Assembly: GCA_947630505.1 (NCBI GenBank)
Contig: CANRHV010000001.1
Location: 62,001-126,000 of the forward strand
DNA length: 64,000 bases
Reading direction: 5' to 3'
From: an uncultured Monoglobus sp.
Lineage (GTDB): Bacteria; Bacillota; Clostridia; Monoglobales; Monoglobaceae
Below, piece after piece: positions 1 to 6,673 of the stretch (positions are counted from its first letter, which is position 1; each line of letters opens with the position of its first letter). A program made the translations under genes and the position numbers. Under the pieces are notes generated by a model. The model was given only the letters and a program-made list of their open reading frames with translations. It was not told the DNA's origin and did not search any database.

Positions 1-18
1 TGAATTTTAGCATATTGC

Positions 19-402
19 TTAGCTATTTTCTGAAGTTGTTGATATGTCATTTTTATCCAACTTTCCGTGCACAGGATTTTCAAGTCTGACGAGTCCATAG
101 ATATAACTCATCACCAAACCTTTTGCGTAAGCGTCTAAATAATGCCATAATTCCATTAGTTTACTGTAAGAACTGTTTATAATTCCGTGTTTTTGTTCAA
201 TCAACAGAAAAAATTGTGACAATGGCATATCGAATCCACGGCATATTTTAATGAGACTGTTCATTGACGGGATATGGTTTTTATTGAGCATAGTTGTCAG
301 CGATGAGTGTGGTATGCCTGTTTCTTGGGATAGTTTATAATATGTCCACCCGCGACGCTTGCATATTTCTTTGATTAATTCTACCACAAATATATCCTCC
401 AT
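19..402 (-). CDS. XRE-family HTH regulator
   Basis: Small cytoplasmic DNA-binding protein of up to 127 aa. Residues about 8-65 form a Cro/CI-type helix-turn-helix (WTYYKLSQETGIPHSSLT followed by a MNKNHIPSMNSLIKIC helix), the classic XRE arrangement. The C-terminal half has no recognisable domain. The ATG at 402 has GGAG 7 nt upstream. A GTG four codons later is also preceded by GGAGG, so the start is ambiguous. A TATAAT box lies just upstream on the minus strand. It probably belongs to the lysogeny-control region with the repressor at 564-1391. Target genes are unknown. Confidence 0.8.
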   Translation of the reverse strand: MEDIFVVELIKEICKRRGWTYYKLSQETGIPHSSLTTMLNKNHIPSMNSLIKICRGFDMPLSQFFLLIEQKHGIINSSYSKLMELWHYLDAYAKGLVMSYIYGLVRLENPVHGKLDKNDISTTSENS

Positions 403-497
403 AAGTAGGCTCCTTTAATATAATTCATTATATATTAATTTGTGATATTTTTGCAGATGTATACTTCCGTATTAATATGTCGAAAAACTGACATAAT

Positions 498-535
498 AAA
501 CACCCCGAATTGTATAGAACCAATCCGGGGTGTTT
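498..535 (-). terminator. rho-independent terminator of the CI-like gene
   Basis: A perfect 10-bp stem (AAACACCCCG with CGGGGTGTTT) lies 29 nt beyond the stop of the repressor gene. T-rich sequence follows on the minus strand. It separates the repressor from the next HTH gene. Confidence 0.75.
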
Positions 536-563
536 CGCCTTAAAATATTAAATTTTGTAGATA

Positions 564-1391
564 TTATCTGTAATTCTCACATTTGCCAACGACTTTGCCA
601 AAGCAAGTGATTGTGTCGCCTTCATTGAAAACGATTTTGTCATAAGCATCGTTGTGGGAGATTAGTCCGTCTTCGCCTCTCTCTTTAACAAATACATCAC
701 CGTTGATCGAGAATATGCCGATCTCGCCTATTTCAACTGATTCCTGTGGCTTTATGTAAAGCTTATCGCCATCGCTATATGTAGGTTCCATACTGTTACC
801 GCACACACGGACAACAAACTCAGCCTCGCCAGGCGGTGTTTCAAACACATCAAGCATAATATAGTTATCACTGTCAACAAATTGTCCCGTTCCTGCTGAT
901 ACAGGTATATCAAAGTATTTAATTGAGGCGATTATGGGATTAATTGCGCTGTCAATATATTGCTGTGACTGAGCTATAAAAGAAGTATAACTGTCAACTT
1001 GCGATTTACCCTCTATGTTAAGCTGCCGATAGACGTCAATATGCTTTTTTTCACGTTTGCTTAAAATGTAAGGATGAACATTTTGTGTTTGTTTGTCTGC
1101 ATTATAAGCATGTAGCGTTTCTGGCGATTCTGAAACAGAACCGGTATCATAGGCTATAGTTGTGGGAAGTTCTTGGTTATCATTGCCCATTAAGTAGTCA
1201 ACAGACACATTATAGAAATTAGCCAACTTGACCCACGTTTTATCGGTTTCGGGTTTGCGTATATTATTTTCATAATTGGATATTGCGCTTGCGGTTAGTC
1301 CAACGGCAAGTGCCACTTGTTGAAGGGTTTTCCCTGTGTCTTTGCGTAAATTGCGTAATTTTTGACCGGGTGTTAATTCTTTATTTTCCAC
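564..1391 (-). CDS. CI-like repressor with S24 peptidase domain
   Basis: Phage-type master repressor, 275 aa. The N-terminal XRE HTH spans about residues 8-68 (LQQVALAVGLTASAISNYE). The C-terminal LexA/CI-type S24 domain shows the Ala-Gly self-cleavage site (SAGTG), the catalytic Ser in CGNSMEPTYSDGD and the catalytic Lys in DVFVKER. This predicts RecA-stimulated self-cleavage and SOS induction. I place the start at the GTG at 1391 because AGGTG lies 6 nt upstream. An upstream in-frame ATG at 1424 lies inside the promoter. The promoter spacer holds an operator-like TTACAC-N4-GTG palindrome also found at 2182 and 2270, so autoregulation is likely. Confidence 0.88.
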   Translation of the reverse strand: MENKELTPGQKLRNLRKDTGKTLQQVALAVGLTASAISNYENNIRKPETDKTWVKLANFYNVSVDYLMGNDNQELPTTIAYDTGSVSESPETLHAYNADKQTQNVHPYILSKREKKHIDVYRQLNIEGKSQVDSYTSFIAQSQQYIDSAINPIIASIKYFDIPVSAGTGQFVDSDNYIMLDVFETPPGEAEFVVRVCGNSMEPTYSDGDKLYIKPQESVEIGEIGIFSINGDVFVKERGEDGLISHNDAYDKIVFNEGDTITCFGKVVGKCENYR

Positions 1392-1414
1392 GCTATTCAC
1401 CTTCTTTCTATTCA

Positions 1415-1443
1415 ATTTTATCACGTTGCGTGTAATTTGTCAA
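1415..1443 (-). promoter_or_regulatory. repressor promoter with internal operator
   Basis: On the minus strand TTGACA (1443-1438), a 17-nt spacer and TAAAAT (1420-1415). The spacer carries TTACACGCAACGTGATAA (1435-1418), closely related to the palindromes near 2182 and 2270. A bound repressor would cover its own promoter. Confidence 0.75.
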
Positions 1444-1549
1444 TAAATTTTTTGTAAATTACACACTATTATGCGTTATGTTAATTAATATTGTTAAAAA
1501 ATATAATTTGTTTGATTGTTATATTGAATAATTATAGTAGTGCGGACAA

Positions 1550-1574
1550 GAAAAGAGCCGCACACGGCGGCTCT
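1550..1574 (-). terminator. terminator of small membrane-protein gene
   Basis: Stem AGAGCCGC/GCGGCTCT with a 5-nt loop, followed on the minus strand by TTTTC. It lies 12 nt past the stop of the 61-aa gene, which makes that gene a monocistronic unit. Confidence 0.85.
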
Positions 1575-1585
1575 AAACTGAACTG

Positions 1586-1771
1586 TTACTTATCGCTTGG
1601 TTCAAAAACAAAATGGTACAACGCGTTTTTGAGCGCATATACCACAAATATAATGGCATAAGACTTCCAATTATTCATAAAATCGGAGTTCGCGCCATCT
1701 GCGAATATCAGCAAAGCTGGCCCGCACATTCCAAGTCCAAAGTCAAACAGTTCGTGGAAAAATTGTTTCAT
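1586..1771 (-). CDS. small membrane protein with RBS-sequestering leader
   Basis: Predicted 61-aa protein starting MKQFFHELFDFG, with hydrophobic stretches around residues 13-24 and 36-50 and a short charged tail (EPSDK). The start is set by GGAGGG directly upstream of the ATG at 1771. Longer in-frame readings from a TTG at 1849 run through the leader and have no RBS. The gene has its own promoter, a long leader hairpin and a terminator. Its RBS and start codon are perfectly complementary to a 15-nt stretch in its own leader. The layout recalls type I toxin mRNAs (small hydrophobic product, folded mRNA), but the protein family is not recognised. A holin-like or signalling role is also possible. 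Confidence 0.6.
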   Translation of the reverse strand: MKQFFHELFDFGLGMCGPALLIFADGANSDFMNNWKSYAIIFVVYALKNALYHFVFEPSDK

Positions 1772-1873
1772 CGCCCTCCAAGCCACACAATATTTGATTA
1801 TGTAATCTTTACCCCTTTGCTTACGAGGACGCCCCGCAAGCAGCCCCAATTATTCCATTTGGAGGGCGATGAA
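1767..1873 (-). promoter_or_regulatory. anti-RBS / RBS inverted repeat
   Basis: A perfect 15-bp inverted repeat. Positions 1767-1781 read TTGGAGGGCGATGAA on the minus strand and contain the SD and start codon of the 61-aa gene. Positions 1859-1873 carry the exact complement within the same predicted transcript. Pairing would hide the translation start behind a 77-nt loop. Confidence 0.8.
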
Positions 1874-1982
1874 GTTGTGTAAGTGTATGTTGCGTGGGAG
1901 TGACCGAGTCGTATATCCATAGATAAGGCAAATGGTTTGTTGACCGGACATGCTCCCACCTCAACATAGCTCACACAATTTC
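1871..1982 (-). promoter_or_regulatory. structured 5' leader (long imperfect hairpin)
   Basis: About 110 nt fold into one long hairpin. Segments 1970-1982, 1962-1968 and 1953-1959 pair in register with 1871-1883, 1886-1892 and 1894-1900, giving roughly 26 bp plus small internal loops and a 52-nt apical region. The minus-strand promoter at 1983-2012 starts transcription at its 5' edge. The 3' arm ends exactly where the anti-RBS begins. It does not match a riboswitch class I can name. Confidence 0.65.
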
Positions 1983-2012
1983 ATTTTATTATAGCATAAA
2001 GATTTGTGTCAA
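1983..2012 (-). promoter_or_regulatory. promoter of the structured-leader gene
   Basis: Minus strand TTGACA (2012-2007), 18-nt spacer, TAAAAT (1988-1983). An overlapping TATAAT (1993-1988) also exists but is only 13 nt from the TTGACA. Transcription would begin in the first nucleotides of the leader hairpin. Confidence 0.65.
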
Positions 2013-2060
2013 GAAAATATACAATGATAAGACAAATTCACAAAGAAAAACGATTAATAA

Positions 2061-2094
2061 CAAAAGAAACCGCATACTGATACGGTTTCTTTTG
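2061..2094. terminator. strong bidirectional terminator
   Basis: Perfect 12-bp stem CAAAAGAAACCG/CGGTTTCTTTTG with a 10-nt loop and A/T tracts on both sides. It insulates the small membrane-protein unit from the region to the right. Confidence 0.8.
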
Positions 2095-2141
2095 TTTGTA
2101 TTATCCAAATACATTTTTTTGAAAAATCCAAATATTAACTG

Positions 2142-2170
2142 TTGACATCATTTACACGTTATGTTAATAT
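2142..2170 (+). promoter_or_regulatory. promoter facing into the 3' end of the next HTH gene
   Basis: TTGACA (2142-2147), 17-nt spacer, TAATAT (2165-2170). The spacer contains TTTACACGTTATGTTAA, a half-match to the repressor operator. No plus-strand ORF of useful size follows before the convergent gene ending at 2318. The product is probably a short or antisense RNA. Confidence 0.6.
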
Positions 2171-2181
2171 TAAAATACAAG

Positions 2182-2198
2182 TTACACAAAATGTGTAA
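2182..2198. promoter_or_regulatory. operator palindrome O1
   Basis: TTACACAAAATGTGTAA is a 17-bp near-perfect palindrome just downstream of the 2142-2170 promoter. It matches the sequence inside the CI-like gene promoter, so it is a likely CI-like repressor site. Confidence 0.65.
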
Positions 2199-2269
2199 AC
2201 GATGCCAATTTGATATGGGTTTAATATAAAGAAGGTGCATAAGAATGTGATATTTTTTTTGAGGTAAAG

Positions 2270-2286
2270 TTACACAAAACGTGTAA
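2270..2286. promoter_or_regulatory. operator palindrome O2
   Basis: TTACACAAAACGTGTAA is a second copy of the operator, 88 bp (about eight helical turns) from O1. That spacing would suit cooperative looping. Confidence 0.6.
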
Positions 2287-2300
2287 GCACAAACAAAAGA

Positions 2301-2329
2301 AACAACGAGCGTGTAAGTCACTCGTTGTT
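2301..2329 (-). terminator. terminator overlapping the end of the HTH gene
   Basis: Stem AACAACGAG/CTCGTTGTT (2301-2309 with 2321-2329). On the minus strand it is followed by TTTCTTTTGTTT. The stop codon of the HTH gene (2318-2320) lies in the loop region. Confidence 0.8.
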
Positions 2330-2674
2330 GGAGGAAAGGTTATTAATAAATGTTATAAACATTTGGCGTGCTGGAGGCGGCATTTTAATATAATGATATA
2401 TTATTTCAAACTCATTATCAGAGAGGTTATATCTATCTTTTAGAGTTTGAAGTAGTGAATCATCAGGATCAAGGAACATTTCATTTTCGCCATTACGAAG
2501 CCAACTCTCGTTGACATGAAACGTAGAACAAATAATACTAATGTTTCTATCAGTGAGATCGCGATGACCTGTTTCAATTGATGATATTGTTACCTTGTTT
2601 AGTCCAATTTGTTGAGCAAATTCTTGTTGGGTTAAACCTAATGTTTTACGCAATTGTTTTACACGCTCATTCAT
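2318..2674 (-). CDS. XRE-family regulator (Cro-like)
   Basis: 118-aa DNA-binding protein. The HTH covers about residues 4-60 (LTQQEFAQQIGLNKVTISSIE), followed by NESWLRNGENEMF, a tail seen in many clostridial phage XRE regulators. An upstream ATG at 2710 would lie inside the promoter. The ATG at 2674, 8 nt after GGAGG, is the credible start. It is divergent from the early plus-strand operon and shares a 200-bp control region with it. A Cro-type antagonist role is inferred. Confidence 0.85.
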   Translation of the reverse strand: MNERVKQLRKTLGLTQQEFAQQIGLNKVTISSIETGHRDLTDRNISIICSTFHVNESWLRNGENEMFLDPDDSLLQTLKDRYNLSDNEFEIIYHYIKMPPPARQMFITFINNLSSNNE

Positions 2675-2698
2675 AGCTGCTGCCTCCTTTGTAAATTG

Positions 2699-2727
2699 AT
2701 TATAACACATATGGTATGCTTTGTCAA
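2699..2727 (-). promoter_or_regulatory. consensus promoter of the Cro-like gene
   Basis: Minus strand TTGACA (2727-2722), exactly 17 nt, TATAAT (2704-2699). The spacer contains GCATACCATATG, related to the GCATAT/TATGC repeats on the facing early promoter. This suggests autoregulation. Confidence 0.85.
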
Positions 2728-2747
2728 GGAAAATTTATATGCTCTGT

Positions 2748-2792
2748 AATATTTTTGTAACATTTATGCAAGAAAAATGTAACAAAAATATT
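2748..2792. repeat. 45-bp near-perfect palindrome between divergent promoters
   Basis: Arms 2748-2765 (AATATTTTTGTAACATTT) and 2775-2792 are inverted copies with one mismatch around a 9-bp centre. The palindrome lies midway between the two divergent consensus promoters. It could be an operator for another factor or a cruciform. Confidence 0.7.
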
Positions 2793-2798
2793 TACAAA

Positions 2799-2832
2799 GC
2801 ATATTGACAGGATATGCAATGAGTGTTATAAT
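2799..2832 (+). promoter_or_regulatory. early promoter with GCATAT-N7-ATATGC operator
   Basis: Perfect consensus: TTGACA (2804-2809), 17 nt, TATAAT (2827-2832). The -35 box lies inside the palindrome GCATATTGACAGGATATGC (2799-2817). Two direct repeats GTATGCAAA follow at 2833 and 2853. It drives the plus-strand early genes from 2878. Confidence 0.88.
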
Positions 2833-2877
2833 GTATGCAAACGGAACATAAAGTATGCAAAATACAGGAGTGGTTAG

Positions 2878-3015
2878 ATGAGTCCTATCAAGGAATTAGA
2901 CGTTATTGAATTTATTGACAAGATAAAAAAGCTTCCAGAGGAAGTTAAGCAACAAATAGTTAATGAAATTGGCAGAGAACCCACACAAACAGAAAGCGAG
3001 GAAGAAATAGGATGA
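2878..3015 (+). CDS. 45-aa acidic small protein
   Basis: First gene after the early promoter: 45 aa beginning MSPIKELDVIEFI, rich in Lys and Glu, with a likely single amphipathic helix. GGAG lies 8 nt upstream. No family is recognised. Its position suggests an early regulatory or adaptor peptide. Confidence 0.6.
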   Translation: MSPIKELDVIEFIDKIKKLPEEVKQQIVNEIGREPTQTESEEEIG

Positions 3016-3070
3016 GATGTAAGAGGCGAGATGATATAACAATAAATTTTACAGAAAGGCAGATGAAATT

Positions 3071-3346
3071 ATGGATAAAAAACAATTTGTATTATTACAG
3101 ACAAAAGCGTTTGAGAAACTGAATGAAGTGTTAGATCGGGATGCTCTGTCTGAATGTGAGGTTAAAGAAATGAAGGCGTTGTTTCAAATAATATTTGGAA
3201 CTGAGGCGCTTGTATCATTAATAACAAACAGCACAAGCAAAGACAAATATTCTATCCAAATAGATGCCTCAAACCCCAATGAGACAAAGGAGAAGGTTAA
3301 GGCTGCAATATTAGACGCATTAACCGTTGACCGACAACCAAACTAA
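3071..3346 (+). CDS. hypothetical early protein
   Basis: 91-aa mostly helical soluble protein with no recognised domain. It follows the 45-aa gene by 55 nt under the same promoter and ends just before a terminator hairpin that mainly serves the opposite strand. Confidence 0.6.
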   Translation: MDKKQFVLLQTKAFEKLNEVLDRDALSECEVKEMKALFQIIFGTEALVSLITNSTSKDKYSIQIDASNPNETKEKVKAAILDALTVDRQPN

Positions 3347-3349
3347 GGC

Positions 3350-3383
3350 AAAAAGCCATCGTTGTACAAACAACGACAGCTTT
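3350..3383 (-). terminator. terminator between convergent genes
   Basis: Interrupted stem AAAGC..TCGTTGT / ACAACGA..GCTTT with loop ACAA. On the minus strand it is followed by a T run (GCTTTTTG). It ends the small membrane-protein gene at 3392-3598 and may also stop the plus-strand operon. Confidence 0.8.
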
Positions 3384-3391
3384 AAGGATAT

Positions 3392-3598
3392 CTATCGGTG
3401 CAAATCGGTATACACATTAACCCGATCTGTACCGATTCTAAACTCAACATTACGATATTCCAAAACGGAAGCCGCAATTACGCAGATAATCTTATAGGTA
3501 ATGCAGCCGAGAACTATCAATGTAAAGCATACAATTAACAGCCCTACAATATTGTAAGTTGAGTTACAATGTGTGGCAACATCAATTATACCTGCCAT
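3392..3598 (-). CDS. small single-span membrane protein with pseudoknot leader
   Basis: 68-aa protein starting MAGIIDVATHC. One strong transmembrane helix lies at about residues 14-40 (VGLLIVCFTLIVLGCITYKI), followed by a basic/polar tail. GGAGG lies 6 nt before the ATG at 3598. An upstream in-frame ATG lies within the leader structure. As with the 61-aa gene at 1586, it has its own promoter, a leader of about 140 nt with mutually exclusive or pseudoknotted pairings, and a terminator. Function unknown. A type I toxin-like or membrane-regulatory peptide is possible. Confidence 0.6.
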   Translation of the reverse strand: MAGIIDVATHCNSTYNIVGLLIVCFTLIVLGCITYKIICVIAASVLEYRNVEFRIGTDRVNVYTDLHR

Positions 3599-3613
3599 AC
3601 ATTTCCTCCCTTC

Positions 3614-3714
3614 ATACTCAGGGAGAGTGTCATATTGTTGGTGTACATCCATGGCGCCCCCTCTGGAGTTCAATTCCACTGAGTATACATAGACGGTTGA
3701 TGATTAATATGACA
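3614..3714 (-). promoter_or_regulatory. leader with a-b-a'-b' pairings (pseudoknot or switch)
   Basis: In the minus-strand transcript TGTCATATT (3714-3706) pairs perfectly with 3636-3628, and ATACTCAG (3686-3679) pairs perfectly with 3621-3614. The order is interleaved, which makes an H-type pseudoknot or two exclusive hairpins. The last strand ends 8 nt before the SD. Confidence 0.6.
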
Positions 3715-3747
3715 TCCGGTGCGACCTGTAAAAACAAGCGCAAAAGC

Positions 3748-3777
3748 ATTATATCACATTTTGTAATTAATTGTCAA
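3748..3777 (-). promoter_or_regulatory. promoter of the pseudoknot-leader gene
   Basis: Minus strand TTGACA (3777-3772), 18-nt spacer, TATAAT (3753-3748). Transcription should start near 3741, giving a leader of about 140 nt. Confidence 0.78.
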
Positions 3778-3841
3778 CCGTATACTCGTGGAAGATTGAT
3801 TTGACAAACAAACCAAACACATAAGTTAAGGAGGATAAACA

Positions 3842-4030
3842 ATGACAGACGAACATTATCAAGAATTAACAAAGCAGTTAGAGCATGAAATGAACTTGCC
3901 TTATAAGCACGAAGGCTTTAAGAATTGCATTTATTATACGGACAGGCTGTGTCGCGCATTGCTTGTATATAATTGCAGGGTTCACGGTAAATGTAATAAC
4001 TACATAAAAAACCGAGCGGCACAAATTTAA
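3842..4030 (+). CDS. hypothetical Cys-containing small protein
   Basis: 62 aa with four Cys and several His (CIYYTDRLCRALLVYNC, HGKC). A small zinc-binding fold is possible, but no family is recognised. A strong AAGGAGG lies upstream. It is the first gene of the long plus-strand run and sits 19 nt before the sigma-like gene. Confidence 0.6.
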   Translation: MTDEHYQELTKQLEHEMNLPYKHEGFKNCIYYTDRLCRALLVYNCRVHGKCNNYIKNRAAQI

Positions 4031-4049
4031 GACAAAGGAGATGCGGCAA

Positions 4050-4628
4050 ATGACTGATACGGAAAGAGCCTTGATTGAGGATTACTTATCCGACAATTAT
4101 TTAAAATCAAAGAATTGTGTTTGTAAGATTTTGAAACGAGATTACATATCGGACGCGGATTTCGATGAGTACAGAGGCGTGGTTGATGAGGCTCTGGTTA
4201 AGGCGGCAAGGGGTTATGACCCAAGCAAAGGAACGCAGTTTGCTACGTTTGCCTACCTTAATATAAGTTCAGGTATCAAGAGTCTGATGACTTATAAGAA
4301 CAGAGATTGCCGCATGATAAACAAAAGGTCTGTCTCACTTGACAGCCTCGTGGACGAAGAAGAGGACGTTTACCTGAAAGACATAATCATTGGCAGCGAG
4401 GGCGTTGAGCTTCAGAGCATGGTACGGGTCAACGCATATTTAAACCAACTATCCAAGCGAGCGGTAAAGGCTCTTGGGTATAGAGTGAGAGGATATTCTT
4501 GGAATGAGATCGGAGATATTCTTGGCTACAGCAAACAAAAAATAAAAAATATTAAAGATGAGGTTAGTCTAAAAGAAAATAGAGACATATTAACACGCAG
4601 CGAAGAAACAATACCATGTTATCAATAA
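4050..4628 (+). CDS. phage-encoded sigma-70-family factor
   Basis: About 192 aa. The region 2-like part (residues about 45-90) contains AARGYDPSKGTQFATFAYLNI, which closely follows the sigma region 2 pattern (Y.P..G..F.TYA). The C-terminal part has a region 4-type HTH (SWNEIGDILGYSKQKIKNIK). The ATG at 4050 is preferred because AAGGAG lies 9 nt upstream, while an ATG at 4041 touches the SD. It probably redirects host RNA polymerase to later promoters of the element. Promoter specificity is unknown. Confidence 0.8.
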   Translation: MTDTERALIEDYLSDNYLKSKNCVCKILKRDYISDADFDEYRGVVDEALVKAARGYDPSKGTQFATFAYLNISSGIKSLMTYKNRDCRMINKRSVSLDSLVDEEEDVYLKDIIIGSEGVELQSMVRVNAYLNQLSKRAVKALGYRVRGYSWNEIGDILGYSKQKIKNIKDEVSLKENRDILTRSEETIPCYQ

Positions 4629-4649
4629 CGAAAGGAGAGTATGTAATTT

Positions 4650-6638
4650 ATGGAAGAAACAGCGAAAATTTCAATAGGCGAAAGTAGGATTGACAGACTT
4701 TCAATCGAGAATATACTGCACGATCTGAACTATCGCAGAATTGTTAACCACGAGAGAAACAGGGCAAGTGGACAATGGAACTCCAACAAGAAAACAACAT
4801 TTATTGATTCTATTTTAAGAGGATATGTTGTTTTGCCGATTACGGTAGTCCAGAAAGGCACGGGCATGAACGCTACGTTGGAGATTGTGGACGGCGGACA
4901 GCGAATTTCAATGCTTGAGGATTTCAAGAACAACGTCTTTAAACTCGGTTCTAAAATCAGAAACAAAAAAATACCGCCCATAACCATTCGCGTACCAAAG
5001 ATGGTGGACAAGCTTGACGAAAAGGGCAAAGTGGTAAAAGAATTGTTGCCCGGCAAGAAACGTCGCACTCCTGTTAAGGTTCCGCTACTTGACGATAACG
5101 GCAGACCCGTTCTTGAAGATAAAGAATTTTCTATAGCTAACAAGCACTACAAGGATTTGCCGCCTGAACTTCAACAAGCTTTCCTTCGTTACGATAAGAT
5201 GCTCGTTGTAAATATGGTTAATTACACCGAGACAGAGACACGCGAATTGATGCGCAGATTTAATATGGGCACCGCTATGAATCCTGCGCAGATCGGCGTA
5301 ATCTTATCATCAGATGAGATATTTGCGTTTGTTAAGAGAATTTGCAAACATGACTTATTTAAAAATTGCTCTACATGGACGCGTAACGAGGGCATAAAGG
5401 CGGCGGTAGAGCGTTGCATTACCGAATCTTATGTGCTCATGTATGACCCTGATAATTGGGTAAGTACATACACTACCAATGTTGATAAGTTTAATATGAC
5501 TGCAACAGAGGGAACCTTGCAGGAAATGGAAGACATCATGGATAGTCTTGCTTCTGTCGTGGGTGAAGACGAGTATTTAATTGATCGTTTGAACAACAAA
5601 AACATGTTCTTAATACTTGCGAATTTTAAGACATTCTTTGATGAAGCAAAGTATGAGCTGAGCGATTATGCTAAATTCTTACACGATTGGTTTGACCATA
5701 TTAAAGACGCCTCGACTTATAACGAGGATGATAAAGAAGGAACAAAATCCAAACAGGCGGTATTAAAAAGGCTGCAAGTTTTAAATGAGGAACTTTCCAA
5801 ATGGCTTGAGGTTAATGGTACTATCGCAGGTGACACAGAGGACGATGAAGAAGTGTGGGACGCGACTGCGGAAGAACCCGATCAGTCTGACACGGACAAC
5901 ACAAGCGAGCCCGACGATGATGATCTGTGGGGAGACACACCCGAAAATAACTCAAACACGATTGACTCAAACACGATTGAGTTAAGCGAAGACGCGGACG
6001 CAGCGAACGAGCAAACACAGACAGTCGCACCCACAACTGAGGTTGAATCGCAACCCGATACTGAACCCAATCCCACCGAGTCTAAGCTTGCTACGGAAAC
6101 TCTCAAAATCTACGCCGACATAACCGAGCTTACAAATCACGATGTTGTCCGCAGACTGTACAACCAAGAACCCGGTTATGTCAAGGGCTACATGACAAAA
6201 GCGATGATGGTTGCCTCAACAATGAGTGATTATCATTTTGAGGGATTTGACGGAGATAAAATTAGTAAGTTTATCAACAAGATCAACTCACAACCGGCCA
6301 CAGATATAGCAACGCAGGTAGATGATTGCAAATATTATCTTGACTGTCTTGATGAATACTTAATAAGCGTGCCCTCGGACAGCGATTTTATCACCGACGA
6401 AAATATGCTGTGCTTACTGAACGTGATTAAAATGGCACAGAACGATGACGCTTACAAGGACGTGGAGGATAATGTGATCCGAGATTGGATTATCAAATTT
6501 GTGGACGAGTATGACGAGCACTCCCGTTTCGCCGAAATGAGCAGCGACAATCACGACTATGTGATTATGGGTAAGATTTCATACCTGTCATCTGAACTGT
6601 CAAAATATATCAGCGACCTTTGGGTCGATGGGATGTAA
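4650..6638 (+). CDS. DUF262/ParB-like protein with acidic linker
   Basis: 662 aa. The N-terminal about 250 residues resemble the DUF262 (GmrSD N-terminal, ParB/Srx-like) fold, with the VDGGQRISML signature and a preceding QWNSNKKTTFIDSIL segment. Residues about 390-480 form a very acidic low-complexity linker, followed by a helical C-terminal domain. No HNH/GmrD nuclease part is seen. It may act in DNA partition, as an NTP-dependent DNA processing factor or in defence, and its role here is not established. The next gene is a second ParB-like protein. Confidence 0.7.
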   Translation: MEETAKISIGESRIDRLSIENILHDLNYRRIVNHERNRASGQWNSNKKTTFIDSILRGYVVLPITVVQKGTGMNATLEIVDGGQRISMLEDFKNNVFKLGSKIRNKKIPPITIRVPKMVDKLDEKGKVVKELLPGKKRRTPVKVPLLDDNGRPVLEDKEFSIANKHYKDLPPELQQAFLRYDKMLVVNMVNYTETETRELMRRFNMGTAMNPAQIGVILSSDEIFAFVKRICKHDLFKNCSTWTRNEGIKAAVERCITESYVLMYDPDNWVSTYTTNVDKFNMTATEGTLQEMEDIMDSLASVVGEDEYLIDRLNNKNMFLILANFKTFFDEAKYELSDYAKFLHDWFDHIKDASTYNEDDKEGTKSKQAVLKRLQVLNEELSKWLEVNGTIAGDTEDDEEVWDATAEEPDQSDTDNTSEPDDDDLWGDTPENNSNTIDSNTIELSEDADAANEQTQTVAPTTEVESQPDTEPNPTESKLATETLKIYADITELTNHDVVRRLYNQEPGYVKGYMTKAMMVASTMSDYHFEGFDGDKISKFINKINSQPATDIATQVDDCKYYLDCLDEYLISVPSDSDFITDENMLCLLNVIKMAQNDDAYKDVEDNVIRDWIIKFVDEYDEHSRFAEMSSDNHDYVIMGKISYLSSELSKYISDLWVDGM

Positions 6639-6673
6639 ATAAATAAAAATTTTAATATATAGGAGGATAAAAA

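Noticed and set aside
1613-1882. 89-codon plus-strand frame opposite the 61-aa membrane protein
   Set aside because: No SD, no promoter, and the minus-strand unit has promoter, RBS and terminator in order.
1869-1922. 17-codon plus-strand frame after the GGAGGGCGATG copy
   Set aside because: It could be read as a tiny gene, but the sequence is better explained as the anti-RBS and hairpin arm of the opposite transcript.
3012-3122. 36-codon frame overlapping the 45-aa and 91-aa genes
   Set aside because: Basic, unpatterned product with no SD of its own. It overlaps better candidates.
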